DNA of 64,000 bases from Trichobilharzia regenti. Lineage: Eukaryota > Platyhelminthes > Trematoda > Strigeidida > Schistosomatidae. The translations under genes and the position numbers were made by a program. This document shows, in pieces, positions 32,229 through 43,088 of the stretch (its first letter is position 1; every line of letters begins with the position of its first letter). A model generated the notes under the pieces. It did no database searches. It was not told the origin of the DNA and worked only from the letters and a program-made list of their open reading frames with translations. Where the stretch lies: the NCBI GenBank assembly GCA_944472135.2, contig OX235265.1, positions 89,746,984-89,810,983 on the forward strand, written 5' to 3'.

Positions 32229-33707
32229 TTGAAATTATGGTCCAAATCTCTAAAAAAACGTGTTTGTAGAAACACAATTGTTTTAGATAGTGGCTCGAAT
32301 TCGGTTATAACTGCATTACCGTCGTGTAATACAGTATCAACTACTAGCTCTCAAAATGGTTTGAGTGCAGATCTCACTCCTGTGATACAAGTGAAAGATG
32401 TTCTGTTAGAGAACTCTGAGTTCTGTAAACTAAACCTCCTTTTGAAAGATATGCAGAGGCAAGTAAGTTAAACTCAGAAAAAATTAGATCAGTTTGATAG
32501 TATGTCACTGCCAATCTCAAATACCACGGAAAGCCGTTCTGATATTGGCCAGCTTAAGTCTTTACTGGATGTAACTCAAAACAAGCTTTCGGATTTAGAC
32601 CCAATAGCCTGTCTGTTAAAACGGCATCCTAAAATATCTCCAGACAACCTAAATAAAGCTGAAAATCTGATTGACTGCTTGGCTACGGAGGTGATGAAGC
32701 GTATAACCTCTTCTCACCAAGCTATAGTTTACAACGTCTCAGATTCTCTGCCCCTGAAAACTGTAAAACACAAAATCCTGATTTGTTGCGGCATGGCTAT
32801 TGTTCCATGTGAATGCAAAAGGCTTCGTAAAAAGTCTAACCAGGCTAATTGCCCCATCATTTTTAAATTCAGTAATTCCCTTGATGCTAGTAAGTTTACT
32901 AAATGTCAGGATCACTTAAGACTGAATAGCAGTTATAAGGCTATAACCGTAGCTCAGGATAAAACACCGTGTCAGCGCAGAATAATGCGTAGTAATAACC
33001 TGGTCACCTCCTCTAGCTTTGATTTACCAAAAAAGGATCGTGCACAGCAACAGACACCTAGTGCTGAAACTGGCATTCAGCAAACTACGCAACAAACACG
33101 CTTGCCAATGGAACTAGGAACTGATTTAGATACCAGTACCCCTGTAAATAAAGCCTCATCGAAAGATGTTAAAATGGCTAGAACTCCTGCAAGTTGTTCT
33201 AAGAAATTTCCCCCCAAACGTAGTAACCTCACCACGATGAACAAATTTCGCAGGGTTGAGACTAATGATGGGGAAGAATACTTTGTATTCAATAAGCCTG
33301 CTGAGAGTAAGAATGCCAACAAACCATCACTTGTTACGAAAAACTCCTCTCGAAACATAAGTATATCTGGAGGTGTTCCGCATGCTCCACCTTATAGAAA
33401 GTCAGGCTCCAAGACTCCTAAAGTCTTGCAGCCAAAGCACCTTCCTTCACAATTCCCTTTAAGTTATAAAAACAACCCGAAGGTGTATACCGGTATGACG
33501 AATAGCAGTTGGATGGGTAGACCTTTTGATGCTATGCCTTTTAACCGTCAACCTAGGCCCAACCTCTACTACCCTTATATCCAGGAACACATGGTAAATT
33601 TTCCAGGTGTCCCGAATCACTGGTACGACCCATGGCACCTAGGACCACCTCATTGCACACCAACTCCGATGTGCAGACACCCAGTCCGACCTCCTTTTCA
33701 TTCATAA
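32229..33707 (+). pseudogene. CR1-like LINE (element A) ORF1, one in-frame stop
   Basis: Two open blocks (32229-32471 and 32502-33707) share one frame and are parted by TAA at 32469, so ORF1 probably spans both. The centre (about 32700-32990) has A-I-V-Y-N-V-S-D-S-L, a C-x-R-L-R-K-K-S-N-Q-A-N-C-P-I-I-F-K-F stretch and V-A-Q-D-K-T-P, the same nucleic-acid-binding domain as ORF1 of element B (A-I-V-Y-N-V-P-D-N-E, P-I-R-F-Q-F, K-V-G-V-D-K-T). The C-terminus is rich in Pro, His and Tyr. It overlaps ORF2 by 76 bases in another frame, so ORF2 may rely on re-initiation or frameshifting. The product would coat the LINE RNA. Confidence 0.78.
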
Positions 33708-36619
33708 ATTCTTGCGGTGCTGACGCACAAATAGATTTAGGTTATGGTGACATTTTAAGCCAGTTTGTAGTATCCCGTGACTTATTCACGATATTGCTAA
33801 TTAATGCACGTTCCTTAATCAATAAGATATCTGAACTAAGGACATTATTATTAGTCGCCAAGCCTACTGTAGCTCTGATTACTGAGTCATGGTGTTCATC
33901 CTCTGTACTTGATGTGCATATAGGTATCGATGATTACACTGTACACCATGCAAACAGAGATTGCAAGCGTGGTGGAGGATGTCTCATATATATACATAGC
34001 TCATTTGTAGTCAGTAAGGTGGAAGATGAAACAATGAATAATGTACCTGACTCACTCTGGGTTGTCTTACATGGAGATAAGTACAAACTTCTCATAGGCT
34101 GTGTTTATCGAGCACCAAGCTCAACAAAAGAAACTGATGCGTTATTAGCTAAATCGTTTGCACACGCATCCTCGTTTAGTGCTAATTACAAAATAATTGC
34201 AGGGGACTTCAATCTTCCAGAAGTCAATTGGCTAACTAGTTCCGGCCCCCAACGCTTCGACGAATTACTTGCCACTATAGACTGTTATGGATGGCAACAA
34301 CACGTCCAGACACCTACTCGTGGTGACAACATGTTGGACCTTGTTTTTTGTCATGACACAATCCCAGTATCCACGTATGTTGGTAATCGATTTTCCAGTA
34401 GTGACCATAGAATGGTACTCTGCTCTCTGCCTTTCTCACCACTAAATACAGGAAACAAACAAGATTCAGGAAGCACAATATGTCGTGGTTACAAATATAC
34501 AGACTGGGGATTAGTCCAAGAACTTATTCGACTCTATCAATGGGATGACTATTTTACCACTGACTCCCCGGAGGCCTTAGTAACCCTGTTTTACAGGAAT
34601 GTTACCCTTTGTCTAGATACAGTTGCTCCAAAGAAAATAGTGAAATTAAGTAGACACCGAACTGAATATATTCCAAGGGCACACCGTAATAAGTTAAGGA
34701 AGCTGAAGAAACAGTACTATTCCACTAAGGACATATCACTACTGCTCTCAATCCACGAGTCTCTTGAATCTCTCAAGCGCCTAAGCTCTCAAAAGGACCT
34801 CGACGAAGAGTTAACGGCACTTGAAAGTACCTCCAAAGTTTATAACTTAACGGCACTTCTTAAAAAACGAATTCAGTCGGCGAGGGAAATCCCCTACTTA
34901 CTTCACGACAAAGTAATCTACAATGAACCTGCCACTATCTGTGAACTCTTCAGTGATTGGTTTGCAAACTTTAGTTTAGAAACACATATGCCTGGTGAAA
35001 CCGCTCCCCTTACTATCTCTTCCCTTGAAAGCATTGTGTTCACTAATCAGTTAATAGAACAAGCAATTAAAAGCCTTAAACCTTCCACTAGTACGGGACC
35101 GGATGGCCTAGCTTCGATAATTTTCAAAAACAGTGTGTGTGATATACCCTTGTTACTTCTTAAATTCTTCTCAATATCTATGGACACTGGTACTTACCCT
35201 AGTGAGTGGAAAACTAGCTTCATAATTCCACATTACAAATCTGGTGATAGGGCAAACGTCCGCAATTACAGACCCATAAATATAACCCCAGTTATCTCAC
35301 GAATCATGGAGAAAGTTGTAAAAGATCAATTGTCAGACTACCTAATTAGGGAAGATCTTGTTACAAGGTCTCAACACGGATTTCTCAAAAATAGATCCTG
35401 CGTTACTTGCCACTTCGACTTTTTCAACTGCATCACTAGTAGTCGCGAAGCACGTAAGCTAGTCGTTGTTCTCTACTTCGATATATCTAGGGCATTTGAC
35501 ATGGTATCTCACAGTATTCTCTTTGAGAAGCTGTACTCTTGTGGAATTCGCAACCCATTACTGAACTGGTTAAAATCATTTCTTAGCAACAGGGTACAAA
35601 TAACCAAAGTTGGATCTGTATTGTCTCATCCTAGGCAGATCTCAAGTGGGGTCGTGCAAGGTAGTGTCCTAGGTCCACTTTTATTCACAGTCCACATTAA
35701 CAGCATTTGCAAGTGCTTCACCTCAGGTAAACCATTCCTATATGCTGACGACGTCAAAGTCGTCTACTCCTGCTACACTCATGAATTAAGCGATATGGTT
35801 ACTAAAATACATCTTGAATTAAGTAGCCTTCCAACGTGGTGTGCTGAATCCTGTCTAAACTTTAACATTGACAAATGTGGCTGGATTTGTATCGGCAACA
35901 GTAAGCTTGATCTAACTCTTGAAATAAATGGGCGAAAACTAGCTAAGCTCAACTCAGTCGTAGATCTCGGTATTAGATACTCTAGTAACCTAACGTTCGC
36001 TGAACAGACTGATTATGCCAGACGTAAAACACGAAGGCTGATAGGATGCATAACACACAATTTCTTTTGTTGTGAAACTAGGGTTTTATTATACAAAGTA
36101 TGTGTCCGACCTATCTTAGAATACTGTCCGTTTATTCTTAGCGGACTCAGACAAAATGACAAGCTTAAATTAGAGGGAGTGCAACGGCAGTTTACCTCAA
36201 GAACTCTTGGTTTAGAAAGTGGTCTGGAATACCATGAGCGATGCGAAAGACTAAGATTAGAACCCCTCTGGTAAAGACGTCTTAAGCTAAACCTTATCTT
36301 TTACTACAAGCTAACTAATCTTCTCTTGCATTCCTCCGAGCCAATAACTAAACCTACCGCTGTCACCAGTTACAATCTTAGAAATCATCACAACCTAGCT
36401 GTTATGGAGCACTGTCAGACTTACGTGCGGTACAACTTCTTCTTAAATAAGTTTTCAGTCATTTGGAATAGACTACCAGCTAATGTGCGCGATGCAAACA
36501 CACTTCCAGTGTTCATCTCCTCAGTCACCAGACTGCTCAAAGATGACAATGCACTTTTGCGCCTGACTCTTACACCTTTTTCACCATACATAGATATTTT
36601 AAGTTCTTTAAACGTGTAG
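33632..36619 (+). pseudogene. CR1-like LINE (element A) ORF2: endonuclease and RT, one late stop
   Basis: Endonuclease: N-A-R-S-L-I-N-K-I-S-E-L-R (about 33804), T-E-S-W-C (about 33880), G-G-G-C-L-I-Y, A-G-D-F-N-L-P-E-V-N-W (about 34201) and S-S-S-D-H-R-M-V (about 34390). RT: S-T-G-P-D-G-L (about 35090), N-Y-R-P-I-N-I-T-P (about 35260), H-G-F-L-K-N-R-S-C (about 35370), V-L-Y-F-D-I-S-R-A-F-D (about 35465), V-V-Q-G-S-V-L-G-P-L, Y-A-D-D-V-K-V-V (about 35740). The frame is open for 880 codons to TAA at 36272-36274, just after R-L-E-P-L-W. The same frame then runs on to 36619 with the tail that element B has. One nonsense mutation near the C-terminus is thus the only clear defect. Confidence 0.9.
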
Positions 36620-37582
36620 TTACAACAAACTACAATTATAAATTTTAATATTATTGGAACTAGATGATAAACATTTCTACACAGGACAGTAACATTAGTT
36701 CACACATAATTTGAAAGTTAGCGTAACGGGACTAGTTAGTTAATGAACAAAAATAAGCATAGTTGCAAAACAGAATATATATGTATATATTTATTAATCA
36801 CTCCTTAAGGACTCCCGTTGCTTTCTTTTGCGTTGCTGTTGTTTGTCTTCTTTTTTCTCTCACCATTTCAGTTTCCATTTGACTTTTTGAATGAGAATGA
36901 ATAATGTGGATATTTGACCATTTACAATGACAAATGATCTGCAAACATTATTGGTCCCGTATCTTTCAGTTGCCTGGTTAATAACGAATTAACTTTCTCC
37001 ACGACGCAACCTGGATTACATTTGTGGAATATACTCTTATACCAATGGAAAAGTATCTATTTGTAATAAAACGTCACGATTGTAGCTTATAACATAACTG
37101 ATCGTATCTGTAAAATAGCTTCCTTATTACCCAATTTGGATATGAATCAAATCAAAAATAAGATTCGGATTTGTACACACCCAAGTTATATTGAGGAATT
37201 ACTTCAAGCTTTATTTTTTCCCAAGTATTTTTAATCCATCCAAAACATACTTGGGTTTTTTTGTTAATGCGAAGTTAATATTTCTATATTTCATGACGTG
37301 CTCCATTGAATGACTGGTTATCATATTGTTCCCACAAACCAAAGACAAAAACGCCAGCAACCATGTAACTTAACCATAAACCGAATTTATGAAATTTAAA
37401 TAATGCTTACCCATGCCTGTATATTTGGTGTGTCCTACACAAGTAGGAAAAATGTGTATTTTATTAAAACATTATTATTAATTATGATTGCTAATCGTAT
37501 ATGTAATTTATCATATTGATGATGCCTGTAAACTGGCGTCTCTCATGTACAAAATGAGAATATACTATTACTATTATTATTA
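36620..37582 (+). mobile_element. 3' UTR and tail of CR1-like element A
   Basis: The non-coding stretch ends in a hairpin-like box, 'gatgcctgtaaactggcg' near 37521, followed by an (ATT)n-type tail at about 37562-37582. The same box occurs on the - strand at 62795-62850, which marks it as the CR1 family's 3' end. It fits RT recognition of a 3' stem-loop. Confidence 0.7.
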
Positions 37583-37849
37583 CATTGACAGACTTCTTTG
37601 ACAGTCAGTTATAGATTAATGTCGGTAATTCCGTTACGGATAACAATGGTAGCCTCACTAATTCATAGGAGGAATACCTAGTGTCTACTCCTCAAATAAA
37701 CCTCGCATTAGTACTAGGGAAGCTCCAGAGACTCAGACCTCGGAAGTCCTCAGTTTTTGACGACATCAGGCCATCGGCTCTGAAACATTGCTTCGAAGCT
37801 CCCTGTAGATTTGTTGAGTGAGTTGAGATCACTTAATTAGATGACAAAT

Positions 37850-38330
37850 CAAAATCGAAACTCTACCAAGGGAGTGAGAGGTTAATCACACTCTCTTTCT
37901 GTATGCATAAGTCTGGTTTGAGTCGTCTGATTACGATTGCTTCGGCATATCGTAGTAAATTTTCTGTCCTTTGTCTATTTAATATTTTGAAGGACTTAGA
38001 AATCCTACGAGATGTCCGGTATCAACAATATGTCTGGAAATTGCACTCTGGGAATATCTGCTTCCTTTCAGGCACAGGTTTTTGGGAATATGTTCAGAAA
38101 ATCGGATTGAAGCCCTTCTTTCTGTCCTTCCAATGTACTTGCTCCCGCAAGTGCGCGCGAATTCATAAACGCAGTTGTAGGTGACATCAGCAGGGTATTT
38201 ATCCAGTTTTGAGTGGATTAAAGAAGGAGTGGTGCTGTATTCTGTTATGAGTTTTGCTGCCGGGAAGCTTCTATTTATTGCACCTTTCAATCCTCTGTCA
38301 ATCTTTTGTGACACTGAATCTCCTTTGTAT
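37850..38330 (-). pseudogene. Penelope-like element: GIY-YIG endonuclease fragment
   Basis: On the - strand: K-Y-P-A-D-V-T-Y-N-C-V-Y-E-F (about 38200), C-G-S-K-Y-I-G-R-T-E-R-R-A-S-I-R-F-S-E-H (about 38150-38095), S-A-I-S-R-H-I-V-D-T-G-H (about 38030), then in a shifted frame the F-K-I-L-N-R-Q-R and R-R-L-K-P-D-L-C-I-Q-K-E-S-V end near 37905. The nuclease core (Y-I-G, R, E) is preserved but the RT is missing. It abuts a CR1-like RT piece at 38335. Confidence 0.78.
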
Positions 38331-38334
38331 TCAT

Positions 38335-38690
38335 GTCATTTCCACCATTTTTTAAGAGGACGGAAGACATTCCATCTGGGCCGGGAGTATTAGTAAGCTT
38401 AAGAGTTGTGATAGCTTTATCGATTTCTTGGGCGTTTAAGACTACATCGCTTAGACACTTTTCTGTTTTACGAGGGAAATCTATATCCTGGTCATTTTCT
38501 AGAGTGTACAGTTTGGCAATGTGCGTGCTAAACACCTCACATATATCCTCAGCACTTTCGTGAGTAATGCCGCCTAAGTGTATTATTTTTGGATATGTTG
38601 GTTTGGAGTTAGTTAGATGCACTCACTCCTGAGCTCTTTCTAAGGTTGTAAAAAACGTACGTCTGACCACACCTTGAGATGCGTAATATA
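38335..38690. pseudogene. Two CR1-like LINE scraps in opposite directions
   Basis: On the - strand (about 38622-38335): L-N-A-Q-E-I-D-K-A-I-T-T-L-K-L and N-T-P-G-P-D-G-M-S-S, the start of a CR1-type RT. On the + strand (about 38600-38690): 'cactcactcctgagctctttctaagg' is the reverse complement of 25845-25885 of the CR1-like element, the C-terminal R-L-Y-K-T-Y region. Neither is complete. Confidence 0.65.
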
Positions 38691-38995
38691 ACATAGGTAC
38701 AATCAATACATCAAATGTTGTGGATTCTGCCTTGACGAACTACACTTGAAGAACTGTAGGACTTACAGCAGTACGCCTACATTCCTTCTCAGGTTAATGA
38801 TACAAGTGGGAGACGTCCAAACACAAAGAAAATTATCAACAGACAGATGAAAGATGATACAAATTCAGTATATACAACATGAACATATGTACAAAATCAC
38901 ACACCAAGCACATTAGACTGCTCATTGATGCGCTACCCTTTGAAGAATTGTAGGACTTACAGCAGTACGCCTACAACCCTTCTCAGGTTGACGCT

Positions 38996-40476
38996 CTAGT
39001 TTGGAAAATCGTCGCAGAGTTCATTTGCTAACTTCCTTCTATCAGCTATATCCTCAAATCTGAACGGCAACACGCCCATGTCATTGTGTCGTAGAATATA
39101 GATAACGAAAAAACATACGACATATCTCATCAACCAAGCGTAGGCACAGAGTAATTTACACCAAAGATAATAACATTCAAATAGTAACTTGAAACTAGAA
39201 ATGCCTTTATTCATGCAAGTCAATTTAACAATTACTCTCTCCTTTACACTTGGCTTATTCTCACTAAACTGACCATTGATATTCGTCCTTTCAAACGAAC
39301 TGATACTAGCATAGTCATTGCACAAGATACTTGAGTTGATGGGCATCTGTCTCATTGTGGATGAAAACACCAACGATGACTGAGTGACACAAGGTGATGA
39401 ACTTAGCGGTGGATCAGAAGCTGTTCTTTTTCGGCTTTCAGATAGTTGTCTAACTGCAAGATTACCACTACTGCTGTCTTTCACTACTAGTTCGGGTTTA
39501 GCACTATCATCTGATGATAGGTGGGCTACACGCTGATCAATTACACTGGCGGTCTCACAAGTATCCATACCTTCTGCAACTGCATCTGCATTTAATTTTA
39601 CTTCACGTTCTAGTTGTACAGAACCTTTGTTCAACTTAGCAGTAATAGGCGTTGCCCTCATCTCATCATGATCAACCAAAGACAAATCTGCACTATCATC
39701 ATCATTATCACGAATATTCACTTTACCGTCAATTTCATCGTTTTCGAACTCTTTATTAACAGCAGTAGACAATTTGGTTCCTCCTCACAAATCATTAAGT
39801 GTTTTATATCTTCACTCTGACTAGTAATACCTTGTAAACTTGTAGGGTCAGAACTGGACTCTGAAGCAGCAACTCTATTCTGTGACACTCTATTCAACAA
39901 TGGCTTACCAGTTGCAACTACAGACTTCTTCACCGCACCGTTGTCGTCACACAATTCGGAGTAAGGCCTGGAGTTTACATTTAGCTTATCACTGAACTTG
40001 CTCACTGGTTCACAGTTCATCTTTCTATGCACTTCTTGCAAACGTGTAAAACACAGCCGTGTTTGTCTTGCATCTCGTAACTTATCTGTTGAGGATGTAC
40101 TACGAATGCTATTACACTCTCTAAGTCTATATGCATTACTAGACACCATAGAGCCTTCTCGATATCCACCTCTCTGAGACTCTTTCGCCATCAATGCTTG
40201 CGTTTTACCCTCAGACTGTTCTATTCTAGGGGTGGGATGCAATATACTGGCAGACTTGCTCATCGATTGATTGACACTATCTTTTACCAGTTTCACAATA
40301 TCTTCGAACATTTGCTCGATGCCTTCATCCTCTATACGGGAGCTCATCTTCACCCACTTCCTTTGCAGTCGAGTAGGTACGCGTTTCGCTATTACCTCTA
40401 GGACTGAGCTCGAGTTGAGGTCACTCATGCAATTCATCGAAATCAATGCATTCTTGTAAGTCAACAGATTATCCAA
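38996..40476 (-). pseudogene. BEL/Pao-type gag fragment, left copy, one frameshift
   Basis: The fragment starts in frame with D-N-L-L-T-Y-K-N-A-L-I-S-M-N and has V-I-A-K-R-V-P-T-R-L-Q-R-K-W, which matches the second half of the gag at 53282-53897. Near its middle lies C-F-T-R-L-Q-E-V-H-R-K-M-N-C, a zinc knuckle with its second Cys changed to Arg. A single-base loss near 39773 (GG where the right copy has GGG) splits the frame in two. The C-terminus holds a hydrophobic run (about 39080-39190) and ends E-L-C-D-D-F-P-N. No protease, RT or integrase follows. Confidence 0.8.
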
Positions 40477-40626
40477 AAACTCAGTGAGTGCCTTGGATTC
40501 ATTTCCTGACGCCAGTCAGATCCATCGATGTGTACATTTTGACACGGCGGTCCGTAAATATTATCAAGTGGTGGATGTATCTCCCGGAAGGTCGAACGCC
40601 TGCGCGCGAAGCCATTTGACGGGGAG

Positions 40627-40965
40627 ACGAGTGTGGTGAGATGCGGCTGCTAGCTTAATTGGTAGACATTAATTTACGCCAATATTTATGTCCCAAATAT
40701 TAGGCATGTGAAAACAAGGACTAGATTGACAGCAGACTGCGTAGGCGGATACAGTTAACATATAGATGACCTGACATTAAAAAACAATCACAGAGAGATG
40801 CAAGGTTTACTTTCTGTGAGAAACAAGCAATCAGAAGACTATGTTTTTCTGCTAACAGTAATCTATTATATGCACATGAGTATCTCTGAATATGTGATGA
40901 TTTCCTTAATAAACAATCTGTTGCCTGACTCTTGCCCTCCGTCGTTACATACCCATGTATTAGGC
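40627..40965 (+). repeat. Unnamed 330-bp dispersed repeat, copy 3 of 4
   Basis: GCTAGCTTAATTGGTAGACATTAAT near 40651, 'agcagactgcgtaggcgg' near 40731, 'cagaagactatgttt' near 40831 and the 'ttgcctgactcttgccctcc' end near 40921 follow the same order as in copies 1 and 2. It sits between the gag fragment and the LTR in the duplicated unit. Confidence 0.6.
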
Positions 40966-41768
40966 TCTTTTATGTCATATGCAACACGGCTATTAAAATA
41001 ACAAAGGAACAGAATATCAAATAAACTAGTAACATTTCCTGTGCCTAACTTTGTGCTTTACTTTTTTCCAGTTGTCCATATTGTTCTTAACTTTTTGTTA
41101 CCTTCATATGGAGAACGTAATCATAATTCGAAAATTATTTCCGAACAAGGCCGTATTGAAAACAGACATATTTAGAACTAAAATGTCAGGAACCAATGAA
41201 AGCTTAATCTTGAGACTTCATTTATGTAGCGATTAGGAGTCCCAGAAACCTATTTACATGTCCCAATTACACAGTCGAGCGAGAAACTCAGGTCACAAAT
41301 GAATCATGGATTGGTATTTTCTCAAGTGGCGAGTGAAAAAAATAAGAATTAGACGTCGTACCTGTTTCCGACGTGGGGTTAATGTCTATCTTGAACTTGT
41401 ATTTTCACCAGACAGTTCTAAGTGAATTCTTACCATGGTGCTCATATATTATTATTACTATCATAAGCTTTAAAATTCACTTGCGAACTGAACCAGACTC
41501 GGTATCTGCGTTTAACGTCACGAGGTTTAAATCTCATATGCTCGGTTGAGGAATTTCAAACATTTCACCTGACGCCTTTCAGACAATTGGGATGAGCGAG
41601 TAAATTTCTCCTACAACTTTTTAATCTCTTGATGCCACTTCATCTGTAGCCACTTTATCTTATGCGGGAAGCTTGAAGCGGAGACTGGATGACCATACAG
41701 CAACATAACGATGATGTCTAAATGGACTATCGCCTAGGACTGATATACAGCAGTCTAATAACAGGCAC

Positions 41769-42126
41769 TGTCAATCACGTCTCATAAACCGTTAATGCCC
41801 AGCTCTCGCTACGCTCGGGCCCACGCTGTTCTTCGAAGATTTCAGAAACGCTCAGTTATAACGGACGCAAAAACCAAAACACCGATCTGCCGCTTGATAT
41901 TTGTTTATTGTTACACCAACATATAAAAGGAATAAGCGAACTAAGGTCTGAAAACAAATATTACAATAATAAATCATTGTATTACTTCTGACGATGTTTC
42001 ACTCTTCTTTCTGAACAGCGACCGATGAGACGATGACTGTCGTATTGATGCCTCCGCGAAAATTGGGGAAGTTGATTTTAAGCAAACAACCAAGAATTGA
42101 TCGTTCAATCTTCAACTCCATTGACA
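41769..42126 (-). mobile_element. 358-bp LTR of the BEL/Pao-type element (left copy)
   Basis: Starts TGTCAATCACGTC and ends ACTCCATTGACA on the + strand, so it has TGTCA/TGACA inverted ends. An AATAAA word stands on the - strand near 41905-41910. The bases just left of it are GGCAC (41764-41768), which also stand just right of the LTR at 54042-54399. On its right, the - strand has a purine-rich stretch (AAAAAAGGGATGG ... CCGGGGAGTG), the expected polypurine tract of a 3' LTR. Confidence 0.88.
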
Positions 42127-42990
42127 CTCCCCGGCAAAAAAGGGATCCATCCCTTTTTTCCTTCACGACCAATGCACGTTGACTTGGATGCCATTGCGAG
42201 AACCTGGGTCACACGGACAGAGCTGAAATGGAAAACAAACAGAAAAGCCAACACACCACAAGCATACCCACAGCACAATCTCACACATCGCTGACGACCT
42301 GCGCCTCCAGACAGAGACCTCCTCTTGACATCTTGCAACACAATCGCCATTTGCTAGAATGACTCTTGCAGAATGCAAAGTGACCATGGCAGCACCTCAC
42401 GATACTCTACGCACATCCTCTTATCTACTCACTACCAATTACCACTGCAATCGCTTGTCACTCATTCTGCCTCAATTCTAGTAACGGTGACGTATGCGAC
42501 TCGCAGTCGTCTACACTCTTTCTCCCAGGCGTGTGGGACCGCAGCTAACAATTATCTCCGTGTGCATTTCATTCTCAGCAATAGCCTAGCCTCCCCGGCG
42601 TATACGACCCATCTGCTGTCCTTAACATCAATCAATTCATTCATGGATGTAGAAGACTCGAAACAACTTCAGAAATAATCACGACGAAAATTTTAACAAA
42701 ATTACGCAATAACAACAAGACACGAAAACAACAAGTAAACACAATGAATCCAAAATACACCAATTGCTATGACACACCACACGTATATACAAATAGTACA
42801 AACAACCTCGCCGATCATGTCTTGGTGGAATTCCTTTGAAGAATTGCAGGACTTACACCAGTACGCCTACAACCCTTCTCAGGTTGACGATTGTAATTTG
42901 TGGAATGTACGGACACAAACAAGATTAACCAACAGCTAGATGACAGGTGATATCAATTCAGTATATACAATATGAACATATGTACAAAAT
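42127..42990 (-). mobile_element. 3' internal region of the BEL/Pao-type element with short repeats
   Basis: The region next to the LTR starts with the polypurine tract, then holds no convincing ORF. A box of about 45 bases ('gaattgtaggacttacagc' type, with GTAGG/CCTAC inverted words) occurs twice about 200 bp apart (42837 and 43037) in each unit. The open frames seen at 42097-42387 are antisense and low in support. Confidence 0.6.
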
Positions 42991-43088
42991 CACACACCGA
43001 GCACATTAGACTGCTCATTGATGCGCTACCCTTTGAAGAATTGTAGGACTTACAGCAGTACGCCTACAACCCTTCTCAGGTTGACGCT

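Larger units (their letters stand above)
38880..42973 (-). repeat. 4,094-bp tandem duplication, left copy
   Basis: Positions in this copy recur exactly 4,094 bases to the right (for example 40476 to 44570, 42097 to 46191, 40798 to 44892) with only scattered substitutions. Each copy holds, from left to right, the 3' end of a gag-like ORF, the ORF, a stretch with the unnamed 330-bp repeat, one LTR and a 3' region. Boundaries are placed where the similarity begins and may be off by tens of bases. Confidence 0.85.

Noticed and set aside
42010..42050. CCGATGAGACGATGACTGTCG inside the LTR as a hammerhead (retrozyme-like LTR)
   Set aside because: There is no GAAA box and the diverged LTR at 31790 does not keep the pattern.
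42097..42678. Short ORFs next to the LTR (42097-42294, 42105-42387, 42373-42678) and their repeats at 46191-46772
   Set aside because: They overlap on both strands in the 3' internal region, have no known motif and are identical only because of the duplication.
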